A DNA stretch of 64,000 bases, from positions 16,072-80,071 of the forward strand of contig NZ_BFFP01000008.1 in assembly GCF_003864415.1 (NCBI RefSeq). Direction: 5' to 3'. The position numbers and the translations under genes are program-made. Origin of the DNA: Ligilactobacillus salitolerans (GTDB lineage Bacteria; Bacillota; Bacilli; Lactobacillales; Lactobacillaceae). Shown piece after piece: positions 36,376 through 45,515 of the stretch (the first letter of the stretch is position 1; each line of letters starts with the position of its first letter). The notes below the pieces were generated by a model that worked only from the letters and a program-made list of their open reading frames with translations, ran no database searches and was not told where the DNA came from.

Positions 36376-38508
36376 GTTTCTGTACCCTTAAAGATTTAAC
36401 AATGGTAAAACTAATTTTAGCAACGTCTACATCGTAGGGGGTTTCTGTACCCTTAAAGATTTAACAATGGTAAAACCTTTAGCTTGCTCCGGAGTTAATT
36501 GTTCTCGTTTCTGTACCCTTAAAGATTTAACAATGGTAAAACATCCTCTCTTTCGTCCCAGTCGTAATCGTAGTTTCTGTACCCTTAAAGATTTAACAAT
36601 GGTAAAACGCATTTCGCTGATACTGACAGCGACAGCTTGTTTCTGTACCCTTAAAGATTTAACAATGGTAAAACACTAAATCACGCAATCTTCTAGCAAT
36701 CGCAGTTTCTGTACCCTTAAAGATTTAACAATGGTAAAACCCTGATATTGAAACATCTAGCGTTATTGTAAAGTTTCTGTACCCTTAAAGATTTAACAAT
36801 GGTAAAACATTACGAAAACAAACAGGGGCAGAAAGTATGTTTCTGTACCCTTAAAGATTTAACAATGGTAAAACCAACCACCGACAACAAGACGTCTCCA
36901 ATCAGTTTCTGTACCCTTAAAGATTTAACAATGGTAAAACTGAACCACACACTTCTCAATGTCATAAGGTTGTTTCTGTACCCTTAAAGATTTAACAATG
37001 GTAAAACCGGTAAGCAGAAGGCTAACACTCTGCTTACGTTTCTGTACCCTTAAAGATTTAACAATGGTAAAACAATGCGATCATTTTTTTGTACCATGAT
37101 TGGGTTTCTGTACCCTTAAAGATTTAACAATGGTAAAACTCTGAAAACAAATGATGTGCCTGTTGTAGTGTTTCTGTACCCTTAAAGATTTAACAATGGT
37201 AAAACTTAAGTGTCTGTAAAATATTATGCAAGTATGTTTCTGTACCCTTAAAGATTTAACAATGGTAAAACTATTTCTGGACTTGGAAAAGTTAGAGATC
37301 CGTTTCTGTACCCTTAAAGATTTAACAATGGTAAAACCGATTGTAGATGAGCCTACGATTGACCCGCGTTTCTGTACCCTTAAAGATTTAACAATGGTAA
37401 AACTGACAACCTAAACATGTATGCCAAAACAGAGTTTCTGTACCCTTAAAGATTTAACAATGGTAAAACGGCAGAGGTTGCCATGCGTTGTTTGAATAGG
37501 TTTCTGTACCCTTAAAGATTTAACAATGGTAAAACCGAGGTAACTAGGAACATTGCTCAAATGCAGTTTCTGTACCCTTAAAGATTTAACAATGGTAAAA
37601 CTGACACTGGCTTTTTTCTTCATCCACATGTGTTTCTGTACCCTTAAAGATTTAACAATGGTAAAACCACTGATGGAGTCTTGTTAGTTGATGGTGAGTT
37701 TCTGTACCCTTAAAGATTTAACAATGGTAAAACTTCGATAAGCATACTGGTCGAGCTATGGGTGTTTCTGTACCCTTAAAGATTTAACAATGGTAAAACT
37801 GGATGAGTATGAGATAACTTATTGGTGCGGTTTCTGTACCCTTAAAGATTTAACAATGGTAAAACTTGTCAACAATGCCGGTTAAATGCTTAATAGTTTC
37901 TGTACCCTTAAAGATTTAACAATGGTAAAACAAAGTATCTGGTAATCATGAATCAACTCAAGTTTCTGTACCCTTAAAGATTTAACAATGGTAAAACACA
38001 ACAAGAAGTTTAGAGATTGGGCTAACAGTTTCTGTACCCTTAAAGATTTAACAATGGTAAAACCCTGCGATCCTGGATGCATCTCGGGCTTCTGTTTCTG
38101 TACCCTTAAAGATTTAACAATGGTAAAACTTGCTCTCGATGTAGACGATGGATCCTGTGGTTTCTGTACCCTTAAAGATTTAACAATGGTAAAACTTGCC
38201 AATGATACTCAAGAAAATGTAGTCCGTTTCTGTACCCTTAAAGATTTAACAATGGTAAAACATATTGTTGGCGAATGTTAGCTTATAACTTGTTTCTGTA
38301 CCCTTAAAGATTTAACAATGGTAAAACCAAACAAGCCTTGTTCCTGCAAACCTGTTTGTTTCTGTACCCTTAAAGATTTAACAATGGTAAAACACTTAGT
38401 GAACGTTGGTGTTTCATAAACGTGTTTCTGTACTCTTAAAGATTTAACAATGGCAAAACAACAATATGCCTTTGCAGATCACTGGTATTGTTTCTGTACC
38501 CTTAAAGA
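36376..38508 (+). CRISPR. CRISPR array, 32 full repeats plus one truncated, 32 spacers
   Basis: The repeat is 36 bp: it begins GTTTCTGTACCCTTAAAG and ends AACAATGGTAAAAC. Repeats start at 36376, 36441, 36507, then mostly every 66 bp to 38424. Spacers are 30 bp except the first (29), sixth (32) and ninth (31). Repeats 1-31 appear identical. The repeat at 38424 has two changes (TACTC and GGCAA), and the final one at 38490 is only its first 19 bases, as expected at the leader-distal end. All spacers differ. The tracrRNA anti-repeat at 33843-33880 matches this repeat, so the array belongs to the adjacent Cas9. Confidence 0.98.
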
Positions 38509-38509
38509 C

Positions 38510-38548
38510 AAAAAGAAGTAGCTCACTATTAGCAGGCTACTTCTTTTT
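38510..38548. terminator. Terminator at the end of the CRISPR array
   Basis: The perfect stem AAAAAGAAGTAGC and its complement encloses a 13-base loop, with A and T runs on both sides. It begins one base after the truncated last repeat and also serves the convergent DUF1516 gene. Confidence 0.88.
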
Positions 38549-38553
38549 TGTCC

Positions 38554-38901
38554 CTACCTCACCGGGTATCCCCCGCTCAACCACAGTCCAATGACTCCAA
38601 CAACAACGACCAGTCCGATGGTAACCCACAAAAAGCCAGCGGTCAGTTCATTGCGCTTCTTTTTGCTGAAGGCTATTTCGATCCAGCCAATTGCCATCAA
38701 TGCCAAAAAGATCTTAATTGCAGTTAGCCATGGATTTTCACTCCAAGCATACTTGGCGATAAAGCCCCCACTCACGATCAAAAACAAGTAACAGAACCTT
38801 GCGACCATGACCGACACCTTCGCTGTACCTGGTGCACCAAATAAACCAATCACTACTGCCAACAATAAAACGATTCCAAAAACCAGATGAACCCATGCCA
38901 T
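38554..38901 (-). CDS. DUF1516 (YisL-like) membrane protein
   Basis: A 115-residue protein with four hydrophobic helices: WVHLVFGIVLLLAVVIGLF, VARFCYLFLIVSGGFIA, WLTAIKIFLALMAIGWIEIAF and GFLWVTIGLVVVVGVIGLWL. The FIAKYAW loop and KKKR after helix 3 fit the YisL/DUF1516 family of unknown function. ATG 38901 is chosen because GAGGAG is 9 bases upstream; an alternative ATG 38910 abuts the SD. It lies next to the CRISPR array by position only. Confidence 0.75.
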   Translation of the reverse strand: MAWVHLVFGIVLLLAVVIGLFGAPGTAKVSVMVARFCYLFLIVSGGFIAKYAWSENPWLTAIKIFLALMAIGWIEIAFSKKKRNELTAGFLWVTIGLVVVVGVIGLWLSGGYPVR

Positions 38902-39022
38902 ACTTGTCATCTCCTCGTATTCGAATTCACCCATTATTATACACTCTACCTGAAGTTAAGCAGCACACCTTTGCCTTAGTCCATCAAAAGAGGCCCTCCG
39001 AGTCCGGAAAGCCTCATCCATT

Positions 39023-40900
39023 CTATTCCAATGTCAGTGTTCCATGGTATAAGTCATAATACATCCCATGCTTTTCCAATAACTCTTCATGGTTGCCAGC
39101 CTCAATGATCCGACCATCGTCAATCACTAAGATCAAATCTGAGTTGAAAATCGTCGATAAACGGTGCGCGATTGCAAATGAAGTCCGTCCCTTCATCAGA
39201 TTCTCCAACCCTGTCTGGATCTGACGTTCCGTTTGCGTGTCAATGTTAGATGTTGCTTCATCCAAAATCAGGACCGGCGGGTCTGCTACCGCTGCTCTGG
39301 CGATTGCCAGTAGCTGCTGCTGGCCTTGTGAAAGATCCGAGCCGTTACCGTCAATTTGTGTCTGAAATCCTTCCGGCAGCTGTGCGATAAACGGTGTCGC
39401 TTGAGCCAAGTCTGCTGCCTGTTTGATTTCCTCTTCACCGGCTTCTAAGCGGCCGTAACGGATGTTATCCGCAACTGTCCCTGTGAAAAGGTGCGTATCT
39501 TGCAGGATCAATCCCAGAGAAGTGCGCAAATCATCTTTTTTGATCGTTTGAATATCGATCCCATCGTAGGTGATCTTGCCGCGCTTAATGTCATAAAATC
39601 TGTTCAAAACATTGATGATCGTCGTTTTACCCGCGCCGGTCGGCCCCACCAAGGCCACCTTTTGTCCAGCCTGCACATCAAAAGTGATATCATGCAAAAC
39701 ATCACTACTGCCATAGGCAAAATCCACGTGGTCAAACGAAACATTACCAGCCAGCAAGGTCAATTGGTCCTCACCGTTTGCTTGCGGTGCTTTCCAGGCC
39801 CATTTGCCAGTATAATCTTTTGTCTCAGTCAGGTTGCCGCTAGCATCCTCTGCGACATTAACTAAGGTCACAGTTCCCGGATCCTCTTCTTCTTGTTGAT
39901 CCAGCAGCTCGAAGATCCGTCTGGTCCCAGCCATTCCTTGGATCACAAAGTTCAATTGCTGCGACACAGCTGCAATTGGCTGACTGAAAGAACGGCTGAG
40001 CTGCAGAAAGGCGGCGATCGTGCCTAAGGTTAAAACTGATGAGCCATTCAAAGCCAAAGTCCCCCCGATGATCGCCACTAAGACGTAGAGGAAGTTTCCA
40101 ACATTACCCATGATTGGAAAGACGGAGGTCGAGTAAATATTGGCTTTCGCCGCAGCATCCTGCCACTCGTCGTTATCGGCGTCAAATTCTTTTTGGGCTG
40201 CCGGTTCGTGCGAGAAGACCTTGATCACTTTCAGACCGCTCAGCATCTCTTCCACGAACCCATCGATTTGACCAATCGCCGTCTGCTGTTTTTGATAGTA
40301 CAAACGGCTGCGATAAATCAGGAAACGGACAATGAAGAGTCCGATCACGAAAATCGCCACTGAGATCAAGGACAGCTGCCAGCTAAGCACAAACATCATA
40401 GTTAGCGAAAACAGGAAACTCAAAACAGAATTGATCAGCTGCGGAAAAGACTGCATGATCATTTGCATCAGGGTATCGATATCATTGGTATAGGTACTCA
40501 TTAAAATCCCGGTATTCGAATGGTCAAAGTACTGCTGGGGCAGCTTTTGCATCTTGACAAACATTTCATCGCGCAGACTTTTCTGGACTCGCTGCCCTGT
40601 GGCTGCCATGATCTGCGAGTAGGTCAGTGAGGCCAGGACCCCCAGCAAGAAGATCGAACCCATCAAAAGAAGCGCTCTGATCAGCGGGCCAAAATCCGGC
40701 TGACTTTTACCGACTAGCGGCAGGACGTAACGGTCGATCAAAAACTGCAGGAAATAGGAGCCAAGCACCGTCGCCAAACAGCTGACAATGATTGCAAAGA
40801 TCGCCGTGCTCAAGCGGATCCCGTACTGGCGAAACATCATCTTTAAGAGCCGGTTGAGTGTCGGCCAATCGACAGCGCTTTTTTCATCCTTGGCTTTCAT
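39023..40900 (-). CDS. Heterodimeric ABC multidrug exporter subunit, consensus-site half (LmrD/YheH-like)
   Basis: A 625-residue half-transporter. Six helices span residues 25-330, with an insertion near 340-390 (DPGTVTLVNVAEDASGNLTETKDYTG) typical of the LmrD/BmrD subunit. The ATPase has Walker A GPTGAGKT, signature LSQGQQQ, Walker B LILDEATS with the catalytic Glu, and the H-loop AHRLST. The start overlaps the stop of the partner gene by four bases. It pairs with the preceding gene, whose ATPase is degenerate. Drugs or lipids are the family's substrates; the actual one is unknown. Confidence 0.9.
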   Translation of the reverse strand: MKAKDEKSAVDWPTLNRLLKMMFRQYGIRLSTAIFAIIVSCLATVLGSYFLQFLIDRYVLPLVGKSQPDFGPLIRALLLMGSIFLLGVLASLTYSQIMAATGQRVQKSLRDEMFVKMQKLPQQYFDHSNTGILMSTYTNDIDTLMQMIMQSFPQLINSVLSFLFSLTMMFVLSWQLSLISVAIFVIGLFIVRFLIYRSRLYYQKQQTAIGQIDGFVEEMLSGLKVIKVFSHEPAAQKEFDADNDEWQDAAAKANIYSTSVFPIMGNVGNFLYVLVAIIGGTLALNGSSVLTLGTIAAFLQLSRSFSQPIAAVSQQLNFVIQGMAGTRRIFELLDQQEEEDPGTVTLVNVAEDASGNLTETKDYTGKWAWKAPQANGEDQLTLLAGNVSFDHVDFAYGSSDVLHDITFDVQAGQKVALVGPTGAGKTTIINVLNRFYDIKRGKITYDGIDIQTIKKDDLRTSLGLILQDTHLFTGTVADNIRYGRLEAGEEEIKQAADLAQATPFIAQLPEGFQTQIDGNGSDLSQGQQQLLAIARAAVADPPVLILDEATSNIDTQTERQIQTGLENLMKGRTSFAIAHRLSTIFNSDLILVIDDGRIIEAGNHEELLEKHGMYYDLYHGTLTLE

Positions 40901-42633
40901 GTCTCCACCCCCCGTTCACTGCGTTTCTGCGAGAGTGCCATTTGACGGTAGTGTTCATTATGCTTCATTAATTCTTCGTGCGTGCCGCTGCCGCTGATCC
41001 GTCCGTCTTTCATGACGACGATCAAATCCGCATCGGCGATCGATGCCACTCGCTGCGAAATAATAATTTTAGTCGTCTGCGGGATCTGGTCGCGCAATGC
41101 TTGCCTGATCTTGGCATCAGTATTAGCATCTACTGCACTAGTCGAGTCATCCATGATCAAGACCTGCGGTGATTTCAGCAGGGAGCGTGCGATACTTAGA
41201 CGCTGCCGTTGTCCGCCCGAGATGCTGGTCCCATTTTGCCCCAGCAGCGTATCATATTTGTCAGGCAGACTCTGGACAAAATCATCAATTTGCGCGAGTG
41301 AAGCCGCATGCCGCAGGTCCTGTTCCGTGGCATTTTCGTTACCCCACAGCAGGTTTTCTTTGATCGTGCCCGAAAACAGTACGCTCGATTGCAGGACCAG
41401 TGAAACATTGTCACGCAAAACCTTTAGCTCGTAGTCCTTCACGTTGCGACCCGCCAGCAAGACTTGCCCTGCCGTCGCATCGTACAAACGCGGCAGCAGC
41501 TCCACCAGCGTGGATTTGCCAGAACCGGTATTGCCGATGATCCCCACCAACTGCCCGCTTTTGATATGGAGGTTGATCTCATGGAGCTGTTCGCGCTGCG
41601 AATCAGTGTCATAGCTGAAACTGACATTTTCAAAGTCGATCTGTCCGTTGTCGACTGTGGTTGCCGGTTGATTTTTTTCTGTGATCGTTGATTTTTCGTT
41701 CAGTGTTTCAGCCAGTCGTTCCGACGAAGTCTGCGCGATCGTGATCTGGTTAAAAATCATCGATAACATCATCAGACTAAACAAGATCTGCATCCCGTAA
41801 GCCGTCAGACTAACTAATTCACCGGTCTCCATCGAGCCGGACACAATCAATTTGGCACCAAACCAAAAGAGCGCCAGCAGCATCAAGTTGCTGACCAGCT
41901 GCATTAAGGGCTGGTTAAGTGCCATTAACCGTTGCGCCCAGGAATAGTTATGGTAGATCTGTTGCGAGACATGGGTAAATTTTTTCTGTTCCAGCCCTTG
42001 TCTGACATAGGACTTAACAACTTTAATGCCATGAATATTCTCGCTTAAAATATTGTTTAACCAATCGTAAGCCCGAAAAACCTTGCGAAAGAGCGGGTGG
42101 GCGGCGCGGATGATCAGCCACAATCCGACAGCTAAAAGCGGGATCGCAACCACGAAGATCAGCGCCATTTGCGCATTGACCGCAAAAGCCAGCACGATCG
42201 AAAAAATCATCATGGCTGGAGCCCGGAAGCCGCCGCGGATCAGCTGCTGGTAAGCATTTTGCAGGTTGGTAATATCTGTGGTCAGCCGTGTCACTAAACT
42301 GGCATCAGAAAAATGGTCGATATTTGCAAAGGAAAATTTCTGAATATGCGCATAGAGATCATGCCGGATATTGTGAGCGACCCCCACCGCTGCAATACTG
42401 GATAAACGGCTCGCGCCAGCCCCGCAAACCAAGGAGATCACCGCAATTAGCAGCAAGATCCCTCCAGTCTGGTAAATTACCGCCAGATTGCGCGCCGTGA
42501 TCCCGTCATCGATGATCCGTGCCATCAAAAATGGGATGATCGTCTCGCAGGCTGATTCGATGATCACCATCAATGCCGACAAGATCGAGGCTGTTTTATA
42601 TTTTCTGACTGACCGGGCAAGGACCTTGATCAT
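40897..42633 (-). CDS. Heterodimeric ABC multidrug exporter subunit, degenerate-site half (LmrC/YheI-like)
   Basis: A 578-residue half-transporter. Six N-terminal helices precede an ATPase with Walker A GNTGSGKST and signature ISGGQRQR. Walker B ends LIMDDSTS, with Asp in place of the catalytic Glu, and the H-loop has Gln (SQRVAS) in place of His. This is the classic pattern of the degenerate site in LmrC/BmrC-type subunits. It is first in a two-gene operon. The 42-bp repeat array B lies just upstream. Confidence 0.9.
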   Translation of the reverse strand: MIKVLARSVRKYKTASILSALMVIIESACETIIPFLMARIIDDGITARNLAVIYQTGGILLLIAVISLVCGAGASRLSSIAAVGVAHNIRHDLYAHIQKFSFANIDHFSDASLVTRLTTDITNLQNAYQQLIRGGFRAPAMMIFSIVLAFAVNAQMALIFVVAIPLLAVGLWLIIRAAHPLFRKVFRAYDWLNNILSENIHGIKVVKSYVRQGLEQKKFTHVSQQIYHNYSWAQRLMALNQPLMQLVSNLMLLALFWFGAKLIVSGSMETGELVSLTAYGMQILFSLMMLSMIFNQITIAQTSSERLAETLNEKSTITEKNQPATTVDNGQIDFENVSFSYDTDSQREQLHEINLHIKSGQLVGIIGNTGSGKSTLVELLPRLYDATAGQVLLAGRNVKDYELKVLRDNVSLVLQSSVLFSGTIKENLLWGNENATEQDLRHAASLAQIDDFVQSLPDKYDTLLGQNGTSISGGQRQRLSIARSLLKSPQVLIMDDSTSAVDANTDAKIRQALRDQIPQTTKIIISQRVASIADADLIVVMKDGRISGSGTHEELMKHNEHYRQMALSQKRSERGVET

Positions 42634-42767
42634 GGAACTTCACCACCCTCCTGAATTTAGCAATTACACAATATTATCATATACACTTTTGGTAGGGTTT
42701 TCTAATAATTTGCATTAAAAAAGTTGAGGTTCAGGCTCTGTGAAGCTGGGACTCGTTAGGCCTCAGT

Positions 42768-42926
42768 CTTGGACCTTGATCCGTTAAAGTTTAGTCCAAG
42801 ATTACACATCTTGGACCTTAGTTCGCTGAAGTTTGGTCCAAGCTTACACGTCTTGGACCTTAATTCGTCAAAGTTTAGTCCAAGACCACTCTTCTTGGAC
42901 CAAAGTTCGTCGAAGTTTAGTCCAAG
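42768..42926. repeat. 42-bp tandem repeat array B
   Basis: Units start at 42768, 42810, 42852 and 42894 (last one partial), each reading CTTGGACCTTARTTCGYYRA then AGTTTRGTCCAAG and a variable 9-base tail. Every unit contains the inverted repeat CTTGGAC/GTCCAAG and could form a hairpin. The period is exactly that of arrays A and C. The array lies between the ABC exporter start and the rlmH stop, both on the minus strand. A degenerate partial unit may precede it (42730-42767). Confidence 0.85.
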
Positions 42927-42949
42927 CCGTAATTTCAGTCGCGATTTCA

Positions 42950-43429
42950 TCATTTATGGTAAGGACTGCCCGCGTTGATCATGTAGGCGCGGTAAACCTG
43001 CTCGGTCAAAACTAAGCGCATCAGCTGATGCGGCAAAGTGAAGCGGCCAAATGAGATCTGAACATCAGAACGTTTCATGACAGCCGGGCTTAACCCCAAG
43101 GATCCCCCGATCACAAAGGTAATGTCGCTGTGACCATAAGTCGTTAAACGATCAAGTTCTTTAGCGAATTCCTCCGAACTGCGCTCCTTGCCCTCGATTG
43201 CCAGTGCGTACACATATTCACGTTCCTTAATCTTGGCTAAGATCCGCTCACCCTCGCGCTCTTTCACGCCTTCCATTTCTGCGGAACTCAATTTTTCAGG
43301 AGCCTTTTCATCAGGAACTTCGACAACTTGGAACTTACAGAACTTGCTTAAACGCTTAGCGTATTCTGCAATTCCCTGTTTCAAATATTTTTCCTTTAAC
43401 TTACCCACACCGATTATCTTGATATTCAC
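42950..43429 (-). CDS. rlmH: 23S rRNA (pseudouridine1915-N3)-methyltransferase RlmH
   Basis: A 159-residue SPOUT methyltransferase that acts on helix 69 of 23S rRNA in the 70S ribosome. [27 protein letters not shown] N-terminus, [13 protein letters not shown] (knot and SAM site, near residue 105), and the C-terminal [28 protein letters not shown] are near-invariant. In Firmicutes the gene often lies close to the chromosomal origin. It follows the DnaA-box region and htrA on the same strand. Confidence 0.97.
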   Translation of the reverse strand: MNIKIIGVGKLKEKYLKQGIAEYAKRLSKFCKFQVVEVPDEKAPEKLSSAEMEGVKEREGERILAKIKEREYVYALAIEGKERSSEEFAKELDRLTTYGHSDITFVIGGSLGLSPAVMKRSDVQISFGRFTLPHQLMRLVLTEQVYRAYMINAGSPYHK

Positions 43430-43940
43430 ACTAAATCACATCCTAAACACATTTTATCCACAAAGTTATCCACAGTTTCCACAGGGTTAATCACAACATC
43501 TTGGTACGAACTAATTTTCGTCACTATATTTATTGTTTTCCATATTTTCAACTTATCCACAATTATTAACACCTTGGGCTAGTTTCTATATTTTATAATT
43601 ATACGTCGTAATTGCCTTTACATCAACAAATATCAGCTTTAACAAAAGTTAAGAAACTAGCTTTATCCACACCTATCCCCATCCCTGTGCATAACTTGTG
43701 CACATATTTTTTCATTTTTTTCTTGGAAAGCCAGCACTTCATCTTACATATATTCTTTCAATTCTATCAAGTTATTCACAGGTCTAGCGCTCTCATTGTT
43801 AATAACTTAGGAATCGTCACCGCATCCATCATAATTGGTCCAAAGTCAGCTTTTGAAAACAGACACGGCAGCAATCTTTCTCATCTCACTAAAGACGCGC
43901 TTTTGTGCTGACCAAACCTGTATTAAAGAATTTAAATTAA
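43430..43940. promoter_or_regulatory. DnaA-box cluster between rlmH and htrA
   Basis: A gene-free AT-rich region of about 0.5 kb. Perfect TTATNCACA boxes occur at 43454-43462, 43466-43474, 43553-43561, 43663-43671 and 43772-43780 (plus) and at 43686-43694 (minus). Near matches such as TTAATCACA (43487-43495) also occur. Between boxes 3 and 4 is a very AT-rich stretch (TTTCTATATTTTATAATTAT), which could be an unwinding element. There is no dnaA, dnaN or rpmH in the window, so a DnaA-titration or regulatory cluster is safer than calling it oriC. Confidence 0.75.
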
Positions 43941-43983
43941 AAATAGGATCAAACGATGCGCTTGGCACACCATCGGATCCTAT
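43941..43983 (-). terminator. Terminator of htrA
   Basis: ATAGGATC-CGATG on the minus strand pairs with CATCG-TTT-GATCCTAT and is followed by TTTTTAATTT. Confidence 0.8.
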
Positions 43984-43998
43984 CATTACTTGATTAGC

Positions 43999-45342
43999 TT
44001 ATTCTCCCTCGTTAGAAGCTGAAGAAGTATTTGTATCATTGGCCTCAAGGCTTAATTTAGCATTAGTCGTCTTTTCCTTACCGTTATGGTAATACTTGAT
44101 CTGGACGGTATCCCCGATCTTATGGCTATACAATGCCTCACGTAAGGAGACAATATCGGTGACTTTCTTGTCGCCTAAGCCGACGATCACGTCATATTTA
44201 CTGATGCCGGTGCCCTTGAGCGGTGAGCCGGAGTTGACCTTCATCACAACGATCCCGCTAGTTACACTATCCGGCAGCTTGAGCGTGCTCTTGCGGTCGC
44301 TAGCCGAAACATAATCCAGATCGATCAAGGAAATCCCCAGCGCTGGCCGGCTGACCTTGCCGTTTTCAGCTAATTGGTTAACGATCTCGACGACTTCGTT
44401 ACTTGGGATCGCAAAGCCCATCCCTTCGACCGAAGTTCCAGATGAACCATAACTAGAAGAACCAGTGCTTGAAAGTTTCATCGAGTTGATCCCGATGACT
44501 TGTCCAGCGATGTTAGTCAGAGGGCCGCCGGAGTTGCCTGGGTTGATTGCGGCATCCGTTTGGATAACTGTCGCTTGACCTGTTGCGACTCCAGAACTGT
44601 TAGTCACGTCGATCGTCCGTTTCTTGGCGGAAATGATCCCCTGTGTCAGCGAGGTCGCATAGTCTGACCCTAATGGCGAGCCGATCGCCAAGGAAGTCTC
44701 GCCGACATTGATCTTGTCTGAATCGCCAAACTGGGCAATTTGGGTCACATATTTGGCATTAATTTTCAAAACGGCCAAATCACTGATCGAGTCATGCCCG
44801 ACAACTTCTGCATTTAACTTGTGTCCGCTGTTCATCAAAATTTCGACCCGATCGGCACCAGAGATCACATGGTTGTTGGTCACAATATAGGCGGTATTGC
44901 CGGATTTCTTGTAGATCACACCCGATCCTTCACTTGCAGACTCAGAACTCTCATCACTCGAGGAAGAATCCGAGCCTGAATCTGATCCGCCGTAAAGCCC
45001 ATCGATCGAGCTAGAACTCGTGTCCTTGGAGTAGGCCTCGACTGAAACGACCGCATTCTTAATTTTCTTAAACGCAGTTTCCGCGTCTGTGGAAACATTG
45101 ACCTTAACGTTGCTGGTTTTAGTCTTGGCCTTAGAGTTATCTTTTTCCACCGGCTGATTTTCCTGGTGCTGTTGATATAAGTAACCTCCGCCAACGGCGA
45201 TCCCGCCGCCGAGAAGACCAGCAACTAGGGCAATTAGAAATACCTTCCACAACTTCGGCCCGCCGCTGGGTTTTTGCGGTGAACCGTTCCCATTTTCTGG
45301 GTCGACTTCTTTATACTCTCCATCGAATTGCTGCTTATTCAT
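43999..45342 (-). CDS. htrA: HtrA/DegP-like membrane-anchored serine protease
   Basis: A 447-residue surface protease for protein quality control. One helix at about 31-53 anchors it, with the catalytic part outside. The triad is His158 (TNNHVISGADRVE), Asp188 (SISDLAVLKI) and Ser271 (INPGNSGGPL). A Ser/Asp-rich linker (residues 108-140) precedes the protease domain, and one PDZ domain (from about 335) ends the protein. AAAGGGG 7 bases before ATG 45342 fixes the start, against a longer frame to 45366. It is separated from walJ by a terminator, so it probably has its own promoter. Confidence 0.95.
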   Translation of the reverse strand: MNKQQFDGEYKEVDPENGNGSPQKPSGGPKLWKVFLIALVAGLLGGGIAVGGGYLYQQHQENQPVEKDNSKAKTKTSNVKVNVSTDAETAFKKIKNAVVSVEAYSKDTSSSSIDGLYGGSDSGSDSSSSDESSESASEGSGVIYKKSGNTAYIVTNNHVISGADRVEILMNSGHKLNAEVVGHDSISDLAVLKINAKYVTQIAQFGDSDKINVGETSLAIGSPLGSDYATSLTQGIISAKKRTIDVTNSSGVATGQATVIQTDAAINPGNSGGPLTNIAGQVIGINSMKLSSTGSSSYGSSGTSVEGMGFAIPSNEVVEIVNQLAENGKVSRPALGISLIDLDYVSASDRKSTLKLPDSVTSGIVVMKVNSGSPLKGTGISKYDVIVGLGDKKVTDIVSLREALYSHKIGDTVQIKYYHNGKEKTTNAKLSLEANDTNTSSASNEGE

Positions 45343-45471
45343 CTCAAAACCCCTTTCAAAAGACATATTCAGCTTAACTATAATTGAACTAAATGCCTCT
45401 TGGTTAATAATACTTAAATATTACCATAAATTTTAAAATCTTAAAAAGAACTCAGTTTAATTTGCGAAAAT

Positions 45472-45497
45472 AAAAAAACAGCCGTCAAAACGACTGT
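45472..45497 (-). terminator. Terminator of walJ
   Basis: On the minus strand ACAGTCG-TTTTG-ACGGCTGT (one wobble pair) is followed by seven T, before htrA. Confidence 0.8.
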
Positions 45498-45515
45498 CCA
45501 GCTGCCAAATTATTG

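Noticed and set aside
36427..38281. Open frames of 60-100 codons inside the CRISPR array on both strands
   Set aside because: They are translations of the repeat (recurring FCTLKDLTMVK or FTIVKSLRVQK) and have no ribosome binding sites.
42769..43015. Frames of 60-70 codons across repeat array B
   Set aside because: They are read through the 42-bp units and lack ribosome binding sites.
43430..43940. Calling the DnaA-box region oriC
   Set aside because: No dnaA, dnaN, rpmH or parB is in the window, and the usual oriC context is missing. Only a DnaA-box cluster can be supported.
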